Part shown: piece by piece, positions 40,919 through 53,547 of the stretch
How positions within the stretch are numbered: position 1 is the first letter of the stretch
Layout of the letters: the number at the start of each line of letters is the position of its first letter
Assembly (NCBI GenBank): GCA_038496675.1
Contig: CM076669.1
Coordinates: forward strand, 4,705,447 to 4,769,446
DNA length: 64,000 nucleotides
Direction: 5' to 3'
Source of the DNA: Rachycentron canadum
Taxonomy: Eukaryota; Chordata; Actinopteri; Carangiformes; Rachycentridae
Notes under the pieces: generated by a model
Databases searched by the model: none
Told to the model about the DNA's origin: nothing
Seen by the model: the letters and a program-made list of their open reading frames with translations, nothing else
Translations under genes and position numbers: made by a program

Positions 40919-43204
40919 GATGAACCTTGGGCAGCGCAAGGTTTCAGCTCCCCACTGGTGTAAACTGTGGGTGGCAAGTAGATAAAACACAAGGCAGACT
41001 CGGCATTGTTTATGCTGCCTGTTTGTGGTCTGCATCCACGCAGGGGCGGGTGTGCACAGCCCTTATGTCTCTGTTATGTAGCACCAGGATGCTAAAACCC
41101 TCCTACACAAAGAATGAAGTGCAATAACACAGCTTTTGCTTTGCAGTTGAGAAATGCAGCTACCAATAGGTGTTTAGTGTCTGAAAAAAAGATATTTTAG
41201 GTTTGTGAGAATAGATTTGTTTTTTCCTGCACTTTGCAGAAATATTTGAATGCTGCAGGGTGAATGTAAGATATATGAAAATGTGCATTAAAAAGCACAA
41301 TTTCCTAATTAAACCTGTAATTTGCAGAAGAAATACCAGTGTCCCGCTCCACCTGGGGAGAAAGGACTAAGTATTCTCTACTGGAGGTCCATGGTTAAGT
41401 ATGGGGGGTCCCAGTCCACCTGTCCCCTGTGCCCCAAGCACCCAGGGTCAGCCACCAGAGAGGTGGTCCCGCCTGGCTCCATCCACACCCCCCTATCAAC
41501 GCTAAACAGTGTGAAACAACACAATAACCAGCGGCCTGTCCAAATGTCAGCCTGGACAAGTGCTTGCTTTAAAAAACGACCACCACACAACCAGTGATCT
41601 AGCTGTGTGGTCTCCACATGAAGATACGTTGTCAATTTTTCTTTTTTTCTTTTAATGGATTATTGTAACTTGCATATTTGCTCTGTTGAGCAACATCTGA
41701 ATCACATGCCTGGTGATAGAAAGGTCCAGAAAAAAAAAAAATCAGTTCTGCATCAAGATCGGTCAGATATCTGCATTGGAAATGCAAAATTGGACTTGTT
41801 GACTTTGACGTCTGAGGATTTTCCTGCTGATGCCATTTGTAGCAATGCTTAACAAACACTACAGGGGTTATTCAGTGATTCATAATGAGGTACCACCAGT
41901 TGTTTGTTTACTACAACGCCACTGACATTGTTAGAAATGGACAGAGTTGGACACAGAAAGCCAAAGTTCTTGATTGAAATTTTAACCATAAAAGCATATT
42001 TCTGGCACAGAGCAGTTATCAGTTACCAGTTACCTATTAAAATCAATTGTTTGATTTCTAGACTCTATATTTATGATTTATTCTTGTTTGAAGATACTGA
42101 AACAAGCCCATTTCAGCTGGAAACGAGGTGATATTTTCTTACTGCACTGGTATTTTTTTTCTTTCAGTTATTTTGAGGAAATGAGGGATTAGGGCTCAGT
42201 GCAGGGAAATGACTCGACGCAAATGTGATTCTTGGAGTGCAAGAGATAAAGTAGCTCTTTGAGGTCAATGTTCATCCAATCGTGTTTTCAAAATATAAAA
42301 ATCTTGCTCTGATATTAGAGTGGCAGTGGGAAGTAACTACATAAAGTGGTATTTCTAATTTATGCGACTTTATACTTATACTATACAAGTACAGCTCTTC
42401 ATTATGAGTATTGGGTTTCTTAGATTATTTGAGTGGTAATGCTGTTACTTTTAGTCAAGTAAAGGATCTGAATACTTTGGAAGGAAGATGAATTTACCTT
42501 CTTTTCGTTTTTTTTTTTTTTTTTCTTCTTCTTTATCAGCAAAGGTCTTTTTTGTAGCAGAAGCCTAAGATGGTGTTAATGAAAGTGCAGCAATATAATT
42601 ATACCTCACCTTTCTTGCATTATACAGTTTATTTGAAGACAAATTGTGTCTGGAAAAGTTACACAGGGACAGAATGAATGCAATTAATTAAAGCTGTTAC
42701 ATTTTATTAATGATTTTAAAGAAATATATTGGTAACATGTCCCTGTGTTAAAGATTTCTATAACATTATTCGTGGGCATTTTTGAAATCACTTCATTTCT
42801 GCACAGGATTAATATCGCGACACTTTGGTGGTATCGTGCAACTCAAACCCTCTCTACTGTTCCACACATAAATCTCACAGAGCGTGACTAACCCGGCGGT
42901 AACAGGATCCGGGGCCGGCAGTCCCCACGGGCCTCGGCCCTGCATGTCAGCGTTTCAGACCGCTCTGCTGTAAGGACAGGCCCCAGAATCTCCCTGGGCC
43001 CCCGGAGACCCTGTGAAACCAAACAGTGAGGTCAGCTCTGGGCTCCCATCTCACAGCGAGGATTACACAGAGACGCATACACATGCACAGAGCTGAGACC
43101 ACTGAGACTGAACTTGGATTAAGTCATTAAGGGTAACCATCCCCTACAACCTCAGCCAGGGACTTTCTCTGTAAAAAGATATTCTCTTCTCACAGCAATT
43201 GACT

Positions 43205-43375
43205 TTCTATCTGCAGGCAGAGCTCCCAGGCCCGTCCTGCCCTTTATTTTGGATTGACAGTTAATTTCAGCAGCGGATTACAACTCATTATATTCTTCAT
43301 TAAGCTCTTTTCTCTGGAGAAACATTGTCATTGTCTCAATAAATGCCTTCCTGGCTATAAGACAATGAAATAAAA
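43205..43375. promoter_or_regulatory. Candidate conserved non-coding element
   Basis: A repeat-free, AT-rich block containing a TTGACAG (MEIS/TGIF-type core), TTAATT and GGATTA (OTX/PITX-type core) sites and no coding frame. It has the look of a vertebrate developmental enhancer, but I cannot test conservation here. Confidence 0.25.
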
Positions 43376-44504
43376 TAGCTGCAAAGTGCAAACGGATGTT
43401 TCCCCGTCAATACTATTACACCCGTCTGACCATTTCCCTGCGTGCACCTGCACTACACACGCACAGTGAAACTCAATCTCCAATAACTTCCACAACAGTA
43501 ACACTAGATTTTTTATTGTATCAAACAGGTGGTGATGACCTTGAGGGGCAGGGCAATGCATGGCACCAGGCATGCTGTACGAGCGTGCGTGTGCATGTGC
43601 ATGTGAGTGGCACCTCAGATGGGACAGTTGATCCTCAACCTCACACTCTTGTTTGTTTTCAGTTGGCTCTTTTCTGAGGCACGTGACGGACCTCCAGAAT
43701 AAAATGCTTACCATGCATGCTGGCACAGAGGATGTGCACAAACACACACACGTTTAACTTGGACTACTGCAGACGCGCAATCATCGATGCTCAATTACCC
43801 TCTCCTGTGTTTAGACAGTAATGCTAGTCCACAGGGTTTTGGGTGTGGAGAGCAACCTGTTCAGAATAATTCATGCGAGTGTCAAAAGTGGGAATCTCAG
43901 GATTCTCTTACATTTTGTGGGGCCACACACGTTTGGATGGACCCAACCTTGAGCCCATTTGTCAACATTATAGGGATCAATTGTAAATCACATTTCATTT
44001 ATTGCTTTCAGCCTAGTCAAGACAATCATAAATTTTGTTCTCAGAAGGTAAATGGATAGCTGGTTGTTTGGGAATGTATGTGAAAATATTCCAAATCCTT
44101 ATTAAGTTAATAGAATAGATACACTGGTTAAATCCATAATCTATTACTGTTTTTCCAAGCTTTAACACACATAAAAGGGAGATAGAAAAGAGGTTAACAT
44201 CTCTGATTATGTCACGTCTTTGATGAGCAGTTTCTGTGACTGATTTCCCAGACTGAAGGATTATTAAGCATTACGAGGCCTGATATACGGTTTCAAAAGC
44301 GGATGCAACTCAGTATCAGTTGTTGAAGTTCATTGATAAGAAGGAACAGACTGTCTGTCATCTGCTGGTTTTCCACATCACATAAATGGACATGTTCTGA
44401 CTGAAGTCCTGATAATAAACTGTAAAACTGCTCGCAAAGAGATGAAATAATAGGACATGTCTTGCAAAATATTTTGGATCCACATTTTCATGACTGTACC
44501 ACTG

Positions 44505-44590
44505 GCTGTGGAGGTAAAGTGGGTCGTCCACTAAGGCCGGTGAGTCGATTCCTGGCTCCCCCAGTCTAGATTTTGAAGTGTCCTACATTT
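44505..44590 (+). mobile_element. SINE remnant, probably tRNA-derived
   Basis: The words GGTAAAGTGGGTCGTCCACT, AAGGCCGGTGAGTCGATTCC and GGCTCCCCCAGT, then AAGTGTCC, occur in the order I know from a SINE widespread in fish genomes. GTCGATTCC resembles a pol III B-box. Both ends are truncated. Confidence 0.5.
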
Positions 44591-45236
44591 GATCATTAAT
44601 TTTTTTGACTAATTGATTATTTACTCTTTAAAATATTCATTTTATTTTACATTTCCATTTTGAAATCCAAAGAGGGTCAAGTCCCAATGATCGAAAATGC
44701 TGAAATATTTTTAATTGATTCCGAGTTGACTGAGGAAACTACACTCAGTACTATTCAAAAGATTGAAGATGTCCCACAAAGCCCGTGATGTTGACTTTAG
44801 ATGACATGCCTTTGGGTGATGGTCCACTTTTGAATCAACAGGATAAAACACTGGTTTTGGGTAACAAAGGGTCTCTCCATAATGGCTGAGCCAGACATGG
44901 CTGTGTTCTTTACCCACTGTGGCTTTATGGCTATCATGTTAATGCCTGCATCCAGCCAAAGCTTCTGTGTCCTTTGCTATCTGCTGCTTTCACGATATAG
45001 ACCCCCACATAACCAATTATACAGCGCAGCAGTTCCCCTTTTCTCACTCGTCAACGCTGACATTTATCAATATCCTGTTAGTTTCTCTTGGAGCCATGCA
45101 CTTTATCCCCCGCATCCCCCTAAAAGTCTGCCGTTGTTGTTATTCAGGAGGCTAATATTCATTGTAACAAAACACGCTTTGTTCTAAGCTCAGACACTTA
45201 AGGAAAAACTAATATTGGTGGATCATTGTCACCGCG

Positions 45237-45250
45237 GTTGCCATGGCTAC
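45237..45250 (-). promoter_or_regulatory. RFX X-box motif
   Basis: On the minus strand the sequence GTAGCCATGGCAAC fits GTNRCCNNRGYAAC exactly. It lies in a repeat-poor block (about 45190-45370) inside the gene desert. A single motif match is weak evidence of function. Confidence 0.3.
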
Positions 45251-45385
45251 AGTCACACTTGCTGATGACTGGATTCATTCCATGTTATCGCTGGCCACGT
45301 CCCCGACTCCCAGAGGCAGTGTGATATTAATGATAGCGATGTTCCACCATATCATTTACCGGCTGCAACATCAAAGCAATGCTGG

Positions 45386-45405
45386 AAAAAAAAAAAAAAA
45401 AAAAA
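45386..45405. repeat. Poly-A tract
   Basis: A homopolymer of 20 A. A second, shorter A-rich run follows near 45433. Confidence 0.95.
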
Positions 45406-46242
45406 GTCTGCCTCAGTCTGACTTGATTAAAGAAAAAAAAAAAAAATATATACACTTCATTGATTTCCTCACTTTTTGTGCAATGAGTCCCTTTTGAGAA
45501 ATGCCTCTAATAATGCTTATCCTGTCTCAAAAAGTACAATGAATAAAAGCTGGAGTGAGACACAAAGGGCCAGACAGAGGCCGCCGGGGTCAACATCTCA
45601 CCTCACGGGCCAGACAAGGGGTCTCCTATCGTCTGCTGCTGGGTCAAGGCCAGTGGCCCCCTCTAAGTCCCCATCAGTGGCTCTGTCTAGAAGGCAGATA
45701 GGGATACACACCAAAACACATACACCCCGAACACCGTAGAGCTAATCCATCACTCTCCTGAATGAGGACAGAATCAATCAGATCACCCTGAACTAAATCA
45801 CCATCAACTGTCAGGTGATAAGCCACAGATGGACGTTCTCAGTGTGTAGAGAGCCGATGAAACGACAGCAAATTAGGGATGTGAACAGCTGGTGAAACCT
45901 GTGTGCCCTGTATAGGCCTGTTGGTGTTTCCTCCTCTTTTGTCAATACTAAGCACTCAGTTATTATTCTTTGAATCCATTTGCAGGAGCAACACTTTAAG
46001 CCTGTCTATCAATACCAGTCCATTTGCAAAGGGCTATTGACATTGCCTGACCAGTGTGCAACACTAACATTATGCTTCATAATGTAAGGCTCTGAGGTCA
46101 TAGAAAGTTGGCCGGCGAACGGGCAAGTTAGCGAGCTCTCTCCCTCGCTAATTGATGCACTTCAGCCGCTCTGTCTTTGAACTGAATCCCTACATCGTCC
46201 ACCAGAGAAAAGGCAGATGCCATCAGTGTGTTACCTCCCTCC

Positions 46243-46270
46243 TTTTTTTTTTTTTTTTTTTTTTTTTTTT
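46243..46270. repeat. Poly-T tract
   Basis: A homopolymer of 28 T. Confidence 0.95.
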
Positions 46271-48639
46271 GCCTTTGAAACCCAAGCCTCCTGTCTAACC
46301 CTCAGCTCAGGGCACGAGTGAGAGGAGCCGCCTGTTAGCTTAGCTCCAGAGACATCTACTCCCCGCTTTGTTTTAACCACGGTTGAGTCTAGCCTGTGAG
46401 TTTGAGGGAGCCAGGCCAAGAAGATTAGCTGTGTTTTCAGTGGGAGATGCTATCATGCAGGCGGTAGGGCCCTGTGATACTGGCTGCTTCTGTCTCAGAG
46501 CTTGGTTGGCCCAAGGACGGGAGCACTTGTTTGTGCAAGGCTTTATCCTCAACTGGCACTCTTCCAGCCCTGTGCCGTAATGCTCTAAGCATTTCTGCCA
46601 CTATGCATTTCTGCATAGAGGCCTCAAGTTTTGCTACTTCCTACCATGAAAGTAACACAATAGAAATAACTCAACTACTTTTCATACGGTTGTTATAAAC
46701 ATAGTGTGCGGCACTTTAATTCCTGTTTAAGTGTGGTCTCCTGGAATCGAATGAGATATTGATGCTTTAAAAATTCAAATTCTCTATGCATGGCACAAAT
46801 TCTGAAAAGTGGATTTCAGCTGTGAAAAAAAATATCATTTTCAGCTTTTCTAAAGTTAACTGATAACCCTACTGTGTATCCAGGTAATGCTAATGCCAAG
46901 TCCACTTTATGTTATTATCATATAATCAGTTTTCTGATCATAATCCGAGGCAGCATCTTAAAAAAGAAGACTGAGAAGACAGAAATAAGTAGTTGCTTGA
47001 GTGGTAATATAATTGAGTATGAACTGAAATAGAAGCTCAACTTTTAGGTAAGAGACATCTAATTACCGGCCACACTGAAGGCAAAACCATCCCCGGAAAG
47101 TAGATGGGTTTGCTTTCCTTTCCTAAAGAAGATTACATTTTCAAAATGCTATTAATAGCGTGTGCTGGTATGACATGTGAAATTATTTCTGGCTGGTAAT
47201 GAAACCGGCTAATAAGCAGTGCGACAGAGAGAAGGAATTTCTGCTCATTGTAACCACCTGTTGCAGTCTGGCCTCCATGGCACATGAAACGCCTTCATTT
47301 TTTCACTTTTCTGTAATGAATGAATCCACTTCCTGGTATGACTGACAGCTTTTTGGGCAGCCTCTGTTATATACTTGGATAACGAAGCTCTTCTCATAAG
47401 ACAGGGCACATTAAAAAAGTTCGAACATATGAGAACTAAGTGACAAGCTAATAGTATTGTTTGGTGACTCCATTTCCCAAGTCTAATAACTTTATTGAGA
47501 TATGAGCTCTTTTTTTCCACTCACTGACCGACTGAGTCAGTACACTGGCAATCCTGGAGGTCAAAAGGTCATGATCCCAGGTGAGGTATTGTCATCGGGC
47601 CTATGACCACAGTACTTAACCCCTGATTGGCTAATTCATATCCCAGGTGTGGAGCTGGGTTATATACGGTGTGTCCGTCACGGTGCTCAGGGTTTCCTCT
47701 AAAATGGCCCAATGAGTGTGCAGCCTGTCTCAGACAGGAGGTGCAGTTAAACCAGGGGGAGGTGTTTCATGGGGGAGGAGAGCCAAAAGAAAAAAAGGTC
47801 CTGCAGTTCATGTTCATTATCAGTTGTGTTTGTGACCCCCATGTCAGCACTAGTCCTAACTGGATCAGTCTTCAAACACCTGCTCGAGGGAGAAAAATCA
47901 CATGGACATGACCTGCATGAACAGGCTCCTATATGAACTGTAAGAGAACCTGATAGGCCTTGTGGTCTGGAGTCTTTGAGACTGTCTAACAAGACCCAAG
48001 ACCAGTTAAAGTCAGGATGCGGCAAAAGATAAACCACGGAAAATCATATATTTCTAGCAGTAAACCTGCATATATTCTTTGGTTTAAATTAAGTATTATT
48101 TAGTCAGTGTGATTAATTAACACACAAACTTCACCAGGTTGGAGGAAGATTTGTGCTTAATACTGTATGTCCATCTGTTCCCCAGATATACGTGTGTGTG
48201 TATCTATATATATGTATGACATGGATACCAAATAATAGTTCCTATTTTTAAAAGAGTAAAAGAACTCCATAGTTCTCCATAGTTAGAATATATCTGCAGT
48301 ACTTTGGCATTTTCATTATCTCTTTTTCACTTTCACTCCCTCAGCACATGATCAATTATTCACCTAAGAAAAAAATGTTTGAATCTCTGAGTGGCACTGG
48401 AGGAGATACTGACTGTCCCTGCTGGGATCACGTCCTACTTTATAGTCTGGAATATTGAGGCACTTTCAAAGTGCAAAACTTGTTTTTTTTTAAAACTTTT
48501 TTTCCCCAGTGAATTGTGGCTGCAATCAGGGATGCAGGGAGGTTTCACCCAACTGGTTATTTTCTAGTTGGAGTTCAACACCTTAAATGATGAGATATTG
48601 GTCTTTAAACCCATAATACAACAGTTATATGTTTGGGGA

Positions 48640-48935
48640 AAGGGAGAGAGCTAACCTGGCTCTGCCCAAAGCTAAATGAATCATAGTAACCCTAAGGTTA
48701 CAAACAAAGACATTATAGCTCTTGTAACAGAGCCAGGTTAGTCGTTTCCCACCATTTCTGTCTTCATGCAAAGATAAGCTAGTCACCTGCTAGCTTGAGC
48801 CTTTTTATAATTAGTGCACATGTACAGAGGCGTTACAGTGGTGAGCTAAAGGATGGTCCAGCACCAAGCTAGCTGTTTCCCTGTCTACACGCTTTGTGCT
48901 AAGCTAAGCTAACCATCTCCTACATAACTTTCTAT
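48640..48935. repeat. Nested family B repeat fragments with an inverted repeat
   Basis: CTAACCTGGCTCTG (48651-48664) and its exact reverse complement (48728-48741) flank a 63-nt spacer. A further inverted family B fragment with GTGCTAAGCTAAGCTAACC lies at about 48897-48915. It is best read as opposing insertions of the same repeat. Confidence 0.5.
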
Positions 48936-49656
48936 AAAAGGGCTTTTTAAAAAACCAAAACTATAGTAGCACAATCCAAAAATGTGTTACACTGAGCTTT
49001 TAAATGAGATCATTGTGTCATCTTGTGCATATACACTCAGGGTGTGTCTTGAGTATCCATTGTTTAGACGCAGAGTTCACACTGCAGAGCTGTTTGACTC
49101 CAAACCTCTTTGGATTTCAGACAGATTTACGTTTCCCGCAGTCCAGCCTGACTCCACCTTCTCCTTCCCTTAGAGGCCACGTCCTATAGTTTGAGTTTCT
49201 ACCCGGGCCATCCAATGATTCTCACTGACAGCTGAAGCATCAACCCCTTGACACTGACAGGAATTTATGGTTGGTTCAGGATGCACAGTAGCTCTGGGGA
49301 GTGAATACACACCTGGGGGGCGCAGCGGGGACATGACTCCATTCGTCTTGAATATGTGTAGGTTTCATCGCAGCTCAGTGAACAAGGCCAATTACAGTTT
49401 GAAGTCGGGCTTAATTTCATATTCTGTAATGATCCATTTGGAGCATCATCATTTTTCATTTATCACCATTTGTCACTTTTCCTTTGCACTGTGACTAACT
49501 TGTTTGCATGAAAATGATGAAGAGGCAGTGACAGGCAATGCAGCACTAGTTTTATTTTGATTTTTATGCCAACGAAGGGATGCAAAATCTGTCTTATCTG
49601 ACAAAAGGTACACTGAAACTGACGCCTCTCACTCCAGAGAACTTAATGAACCACGG

Positions 49657-49657
<1 letters not shown>

Positions 49658-49704
<47 letters not shown>
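49658..49704. repeat. (CA)n microsatellite
   Basis: An uninterrupted CA run of about 47 bp. Confidence 0.97.
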
Positions 49705-49707
<3 letters not shown>

Positions 49708-50430
49708 CCCTCCTCTATATTGCACATATCATTTCTGCTGCATGACAAGCTCACAAACAGCAAACTAGTAATAAAGCTATATTGCTTTCCACAAGTGACT
49801 GCCCATGAGAATAAATCACCTCTGAATAAAAAAAAAAAAAAGACATCTCATGCATTTACAATATTTTAACTGACAACAGGCTTCAAATATTTTACTAGAG
49901 GATATTTATCATTTTGATAAGGTTTCTAGGGGTATGATTAATTATCCATTAATAATTCTGCATAAATGAGGGTCTCTGGTGTATGATCCCTTTTTCTGAA
50001 AATAGAAGATACAGCCTCATTCTGCAGGGTGAAAGTGAGGAAATACTATTTGGACGTGAACATATTGTCCACATAAAACTAATCAGGGTCAAATGATAAT
50101 TACAGAACATTATCTGACATTTTCATAAAAAATTTGAGCCATTTGCTGGTCTTAACAATCTGTTCACATTACTTAGTGCTTAATGTTCATCAGCAGAAAT
50201 TCCAAGCACAGACAGAAAAACTATTGGCCACATTTTGATGAAGAAGAGAAAGCATGGGTGTAATAACAGTCAAGCAATTGCAGAACTCAGGTGTATAAAA
50301 TGCAGGTCACTGGAGACTGGGGTTGCATCACAGATGCATGTTTAAGATTAGGGAAAGCTGTGGTTGGTGGTTTGGCCAAATACTAGAAAAATTAACACAT
50401 CGTCTCTAATACTTAAAATAGTTTATTGCT

Positions 50431-50625
50431 CATCTTGTGGCGCACATACCATAAAGGCTTTGTCCTAATCACGGCGGCTCGCGTTCAAATCTGGCCTGCT
50501 GCCCTTTGCTGCATGCCTTCCCCCCTCTCTCCCTGACCTTCCTGTCTCTCTCTCACTGTGGCTATCCAAATAAAGGTGGAAAAAAAACTGCCCCCCTCCA
50601 AAAAAACAAAAACAAAACAAAAACA
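50431..50625 (+). mobile_element. tRNA-derived SINE remnant
   Basis: A degenerate tRNA-like head with a B-box-like GTTCAAATC (50483-50491) is followed by GCCCTTTGCTGCATGCCTTC. A CT-rich CCCTCTCTCC..CCTGTCTCTC body and an AATAAAGG end with an A-rich tail complete it. This architecture is that of a SINE common in percomorph genomes. Confidence 0.65.
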
Positions 50626-51107
50626 GTTTGACATTTTAAGGATATAACCATTGACATTAAACTTTCCCCTCTGTTTTATTATGATTTAGCAACTTTAAGC
50701 TGAATTTGAAAAAATGAATATGAGTCACAGTGAATGGTTTGCAGATATGTGGAGAGTGAGCATTTTCTTACTTTGTTGATTTGCTCATTTTCCCCCCCTG
50801 GTTTAAAAAAAATAAACAAAAAACAAACCCTGGACGTGCTGTGTTTCTTTTGTGTATTCTGCCCCATTCGCATTTAATGGTACACACCTGTTACACCTGT
50901 GCTTTACCTGCTGTAAAATGTCTAAAAGGCTTCAGTAAAAAACAGACACACATTAAATACACTGTTTGACTGACATGAATGTCAGTAATAAAAAAAAAAA
51001 AAAGAAGAAAAAAAAAAGGTGGAACTAATAACATTAAAGGAGCTATTTGAAAGTCTTTCTATTGCTATATAAGTTAGCTTTAGAAGCTCTTTACTTATCC
51101 TAGCCAT

Positions 51108-51320
51108 TGCTTACAAGACAGGGTTTTATTATATACCCTCTGAGCAGTGCTATCTCCTCGGGACAGACTGGACGCTACGGTGACTTGGTATCGAAAAGTG
51201 ACGAGATGGTTCAGCTGGACAGGAGCTAGCTGGTTAGCATGCTAACTTCATTAGAAGAAAGGATAGAAATGGAAGCAAAACAATCAAAGCTCTTGGCAAG
51301 TAAAGGAAAGACGTTTGATG
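51108..51320 (+). repeat. Dispersed repeat, family A, copy 2
   Basis: The best-preserved copy of family A, with the same order of blocks as 9876-10101. It contains CCCTCTGAGCAGTGCT (51136-51151), GACTGGACGCTACGGTGACT, GCTAGCTGGTTAGCATGCTA and CTCTTGGCAAGTAAAGG. Confidence 0.7.
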
Positions 51321-51921
51321 CTTATTGCTTCTTCTAGACTAGTAGGTAAAGAGCTGTTGCATAATGTTGTAGCGATAGCAAAAGCTTAAAAGTAGCAAGC
51401 CATACATTAAGGGGTCAGTGTGCAAAAAACATTGTTAATTATCATAATTATTATTATATTTATTAATCTCAGGGGAAATTTGGTAAATGATGACAAGATG
51501 GCCGCTGCCAAACAAAGTTTCTGTACCTGTAACCTGTATCTATCTACATAGCACCATTCGCACTGACAAGTAACAAGTAACCGATCATCACAACTTTAAA
51601 AATAACAAACAGTGAAAGTGAATCAGACATTTTTAAAAAGTAATTATGTGTCAGACTGAGTCAGAGTCTGACTGAGTTTCAAATTATTTCCAGACTGACA
51701 GAAGTAGGAGGCTGATATGAAAAGGTTTTCCCACTTGGCTGCTCTCAGGAACGGTAAAATATGTACAATAAGATGTGTTTGAAGCATAAATGACAATTTA
51801 TAGTCACATATGTCGCATGTAAATGAGATAATGTGTTGACATGTAATATCTTACACACTTGACAATTGATGAAAAGCACCCGTGACTCTTAGCCTTCCAT
51901 AACAATGTAACAGTAGCCGGA

Positions 51922-51949
51922 GGGGAGGGTAGGGGAGGGGAGGGGAGGG
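51922..51949 (+). other. G-quadruplex-type motif upstream of myf6
   Basis: Six runs of three or four G are separated by one or two bases, about 1.5 kb before the myf6 start. The sequence pattern meets the usual G4 rule; formation in vivo is unknown. Confidence 0.5.
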
Positions 51950-53459
51950 ACATCCATAGGGTAAAAGTAAAACCCCACTGATTGTGCAACAGCATGTTGT
52001 AGTGCACACGTCCCTCTAAATGTGACCGATTCATAAGTTTCTCTCTTATCAAGAGTCATCTGATGGTATATGTTCTGCCTTTCTGTGTCTGAAGCTGCTG
52101 CCCGACGTGTCCGTCTTGTTTCATTTTATAACACAAGGTCGTGCGGCCGTACAAAGATCGGAATCCCTCACATTCCCGCCTGTGAAGTTTCCAATCGTGG
52201 ACCTTTCAGGTTGCAGCAAAAATGCCACAGGCCATATATCACCTCCTCACTGCCTTTTATCTTTCTCTTTTTATGAATCTGAGCTGAATGAGCCACGTTT
52301 CTATTTATACCGTCCTAAACATGTGTTTCTCAAAGCTGTTTTGACTCTGCACATTCCAATCTATTTATGTTGGGATTTTCTACAAGTTACAATTGGCCAT
52401 ACTGTTCCCACCATCTAAAACAGGCACAACACATCTTAACGGTGTGGAGGGTTATATGGTTTCTGTATACGACTGATGTTATAATCTCAATGGACATAAC
52501 TGTTTAGCACTTTGAGTTCCAATAAAATGAGGTTTAGTTGTTAATCAGAAATTTTGACCACCTAATTTCTGTTAAAGATCATCAAAGTACCCAAACCAAA
52601 AATATATTTATGAGTGAACTTAGTGGAATAAACTATCAAGTCTGCAGACTGTGGAAAATCAGGAGGCCAGAAACATTTATTACTCATTTGATAACATTTC
52701 TAAAAGCAGACATGGTGGCTTTGAAAGTAAGGAACCTTTAAATGGAGACTTTAAAACATGAAATTAGGTTTATTTGAAGACACTGAAATACTCAACAGAC
52801 TCTGTGAAATGGAAACTTGCATTGTTAGATGCCAGAAGCTTTTATATTGTTTCTATTCTGTTTTTGTGTGAAGCCTGTTTTTCCTTTGTTTAGAAACAGT
52901 GTTATTTGGTTTGCGATGAGGATTGTTTTCCCCGTGCAATTTAAATGTCAACTGCCAGAAGTCTTTATTTAAATATGCCAATATTGTGTGTCATGTAATC
53001 CCACATGGAATTGGGCTTGTGGTTGAAACAATGTTTTCCAACCGATTTCCAAAAGATTTATTTTGTAATGCCATAATAAACCCAGTGATGGTTATTTAAC
53101 CAGCATTAGTTACAATTACAAGCCATAAACAACTTAGAAAGTATGTATTTTAATGTCTACTTGTCCATATTCAGTTTGGTTAAGTGGTGACTGTGGAACA
53201 ACTATGTTATGTCTTTCACTTTCTAAGTGGCAGCTCAGGAAAATGACTGTGCAGCCATTTTGTCCGGATGCAGATATTTTCAGCACCTGTCGTGAAACCT
53301 GAGGTGACATGTCGATGCCTTGTGGAGGCCTTATAATGTATATTTATTTCCTACACAAAGTCAGTAGGTTGTAAAGGCCCATTGAAGAAAAAAAAAAAAA
53401 GAAAAAAAAAGATGCTTGATGCAGTGTGACAGCCAAACTGTTGGATAGAGTTTCACATT

Positions 53460-53506
53460 CTATATATAAGCCTGGTGACTTGTGTCCCTGCTGCTCTATT
53501 TAAATA
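53460..53506 (+). promoter_or_regulatory. myf6: myf6 core promoter with MEF2-type and TATA elements
   Basis: CTATATATAA (53460-53469) fits the MEF2 consensus YTAWWWWTAR exactly and can also serve as a TATA box. A second AT-rich TATTTAAATA lies at 53497-53506, about 42 bp before the start codon. An E-box of myogenic type (CACCTG, 53284-53289) lies further upstream. Mammalian MRF4 promoters are known to respond to MEF2, so the arrangement fits. Which AT element sets the transcription start is not resolved. Confidence 0.6.
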
Positions 53507-53547
53507 CCAGAGTCCCACTGTCAAAACAGAGAGAGGGGCGCAACAAT

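Larger units (their letters stand above)
23970..53440. other. Gene desert upstream of myf6, no recognisable coding exon
   Basis: About 29.5 kb between rps16 and the myf6 promoter. I read the open frames on both strands and recognised no protein family, rRNA or tRNA gene. The longest frames (for example 130 codons at 31531-31923, 120 codons at 34510-34872) look random. The region contains microsatellites, SINE and other repeat remnants, one assembly gap (40534-40918) and several low-repeat, motif-rich blocks listed separately. In mammals the sequence upstream of MYF6-MYF5 holds many enhancers for both genes, so a regulatory role is plausible but inferred. Confidence 0.6.

Noticed and set aside
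40390..41035. Frames crossing the first N gap
   Set aside because: They consist mainly of undetermined residues.
50431..50500. tRNA gene suggested by GTTCAAATC
   Set aside because: No cloverleaf can be formed; the flanking CT-rich body and tail identify a SINE remnant.
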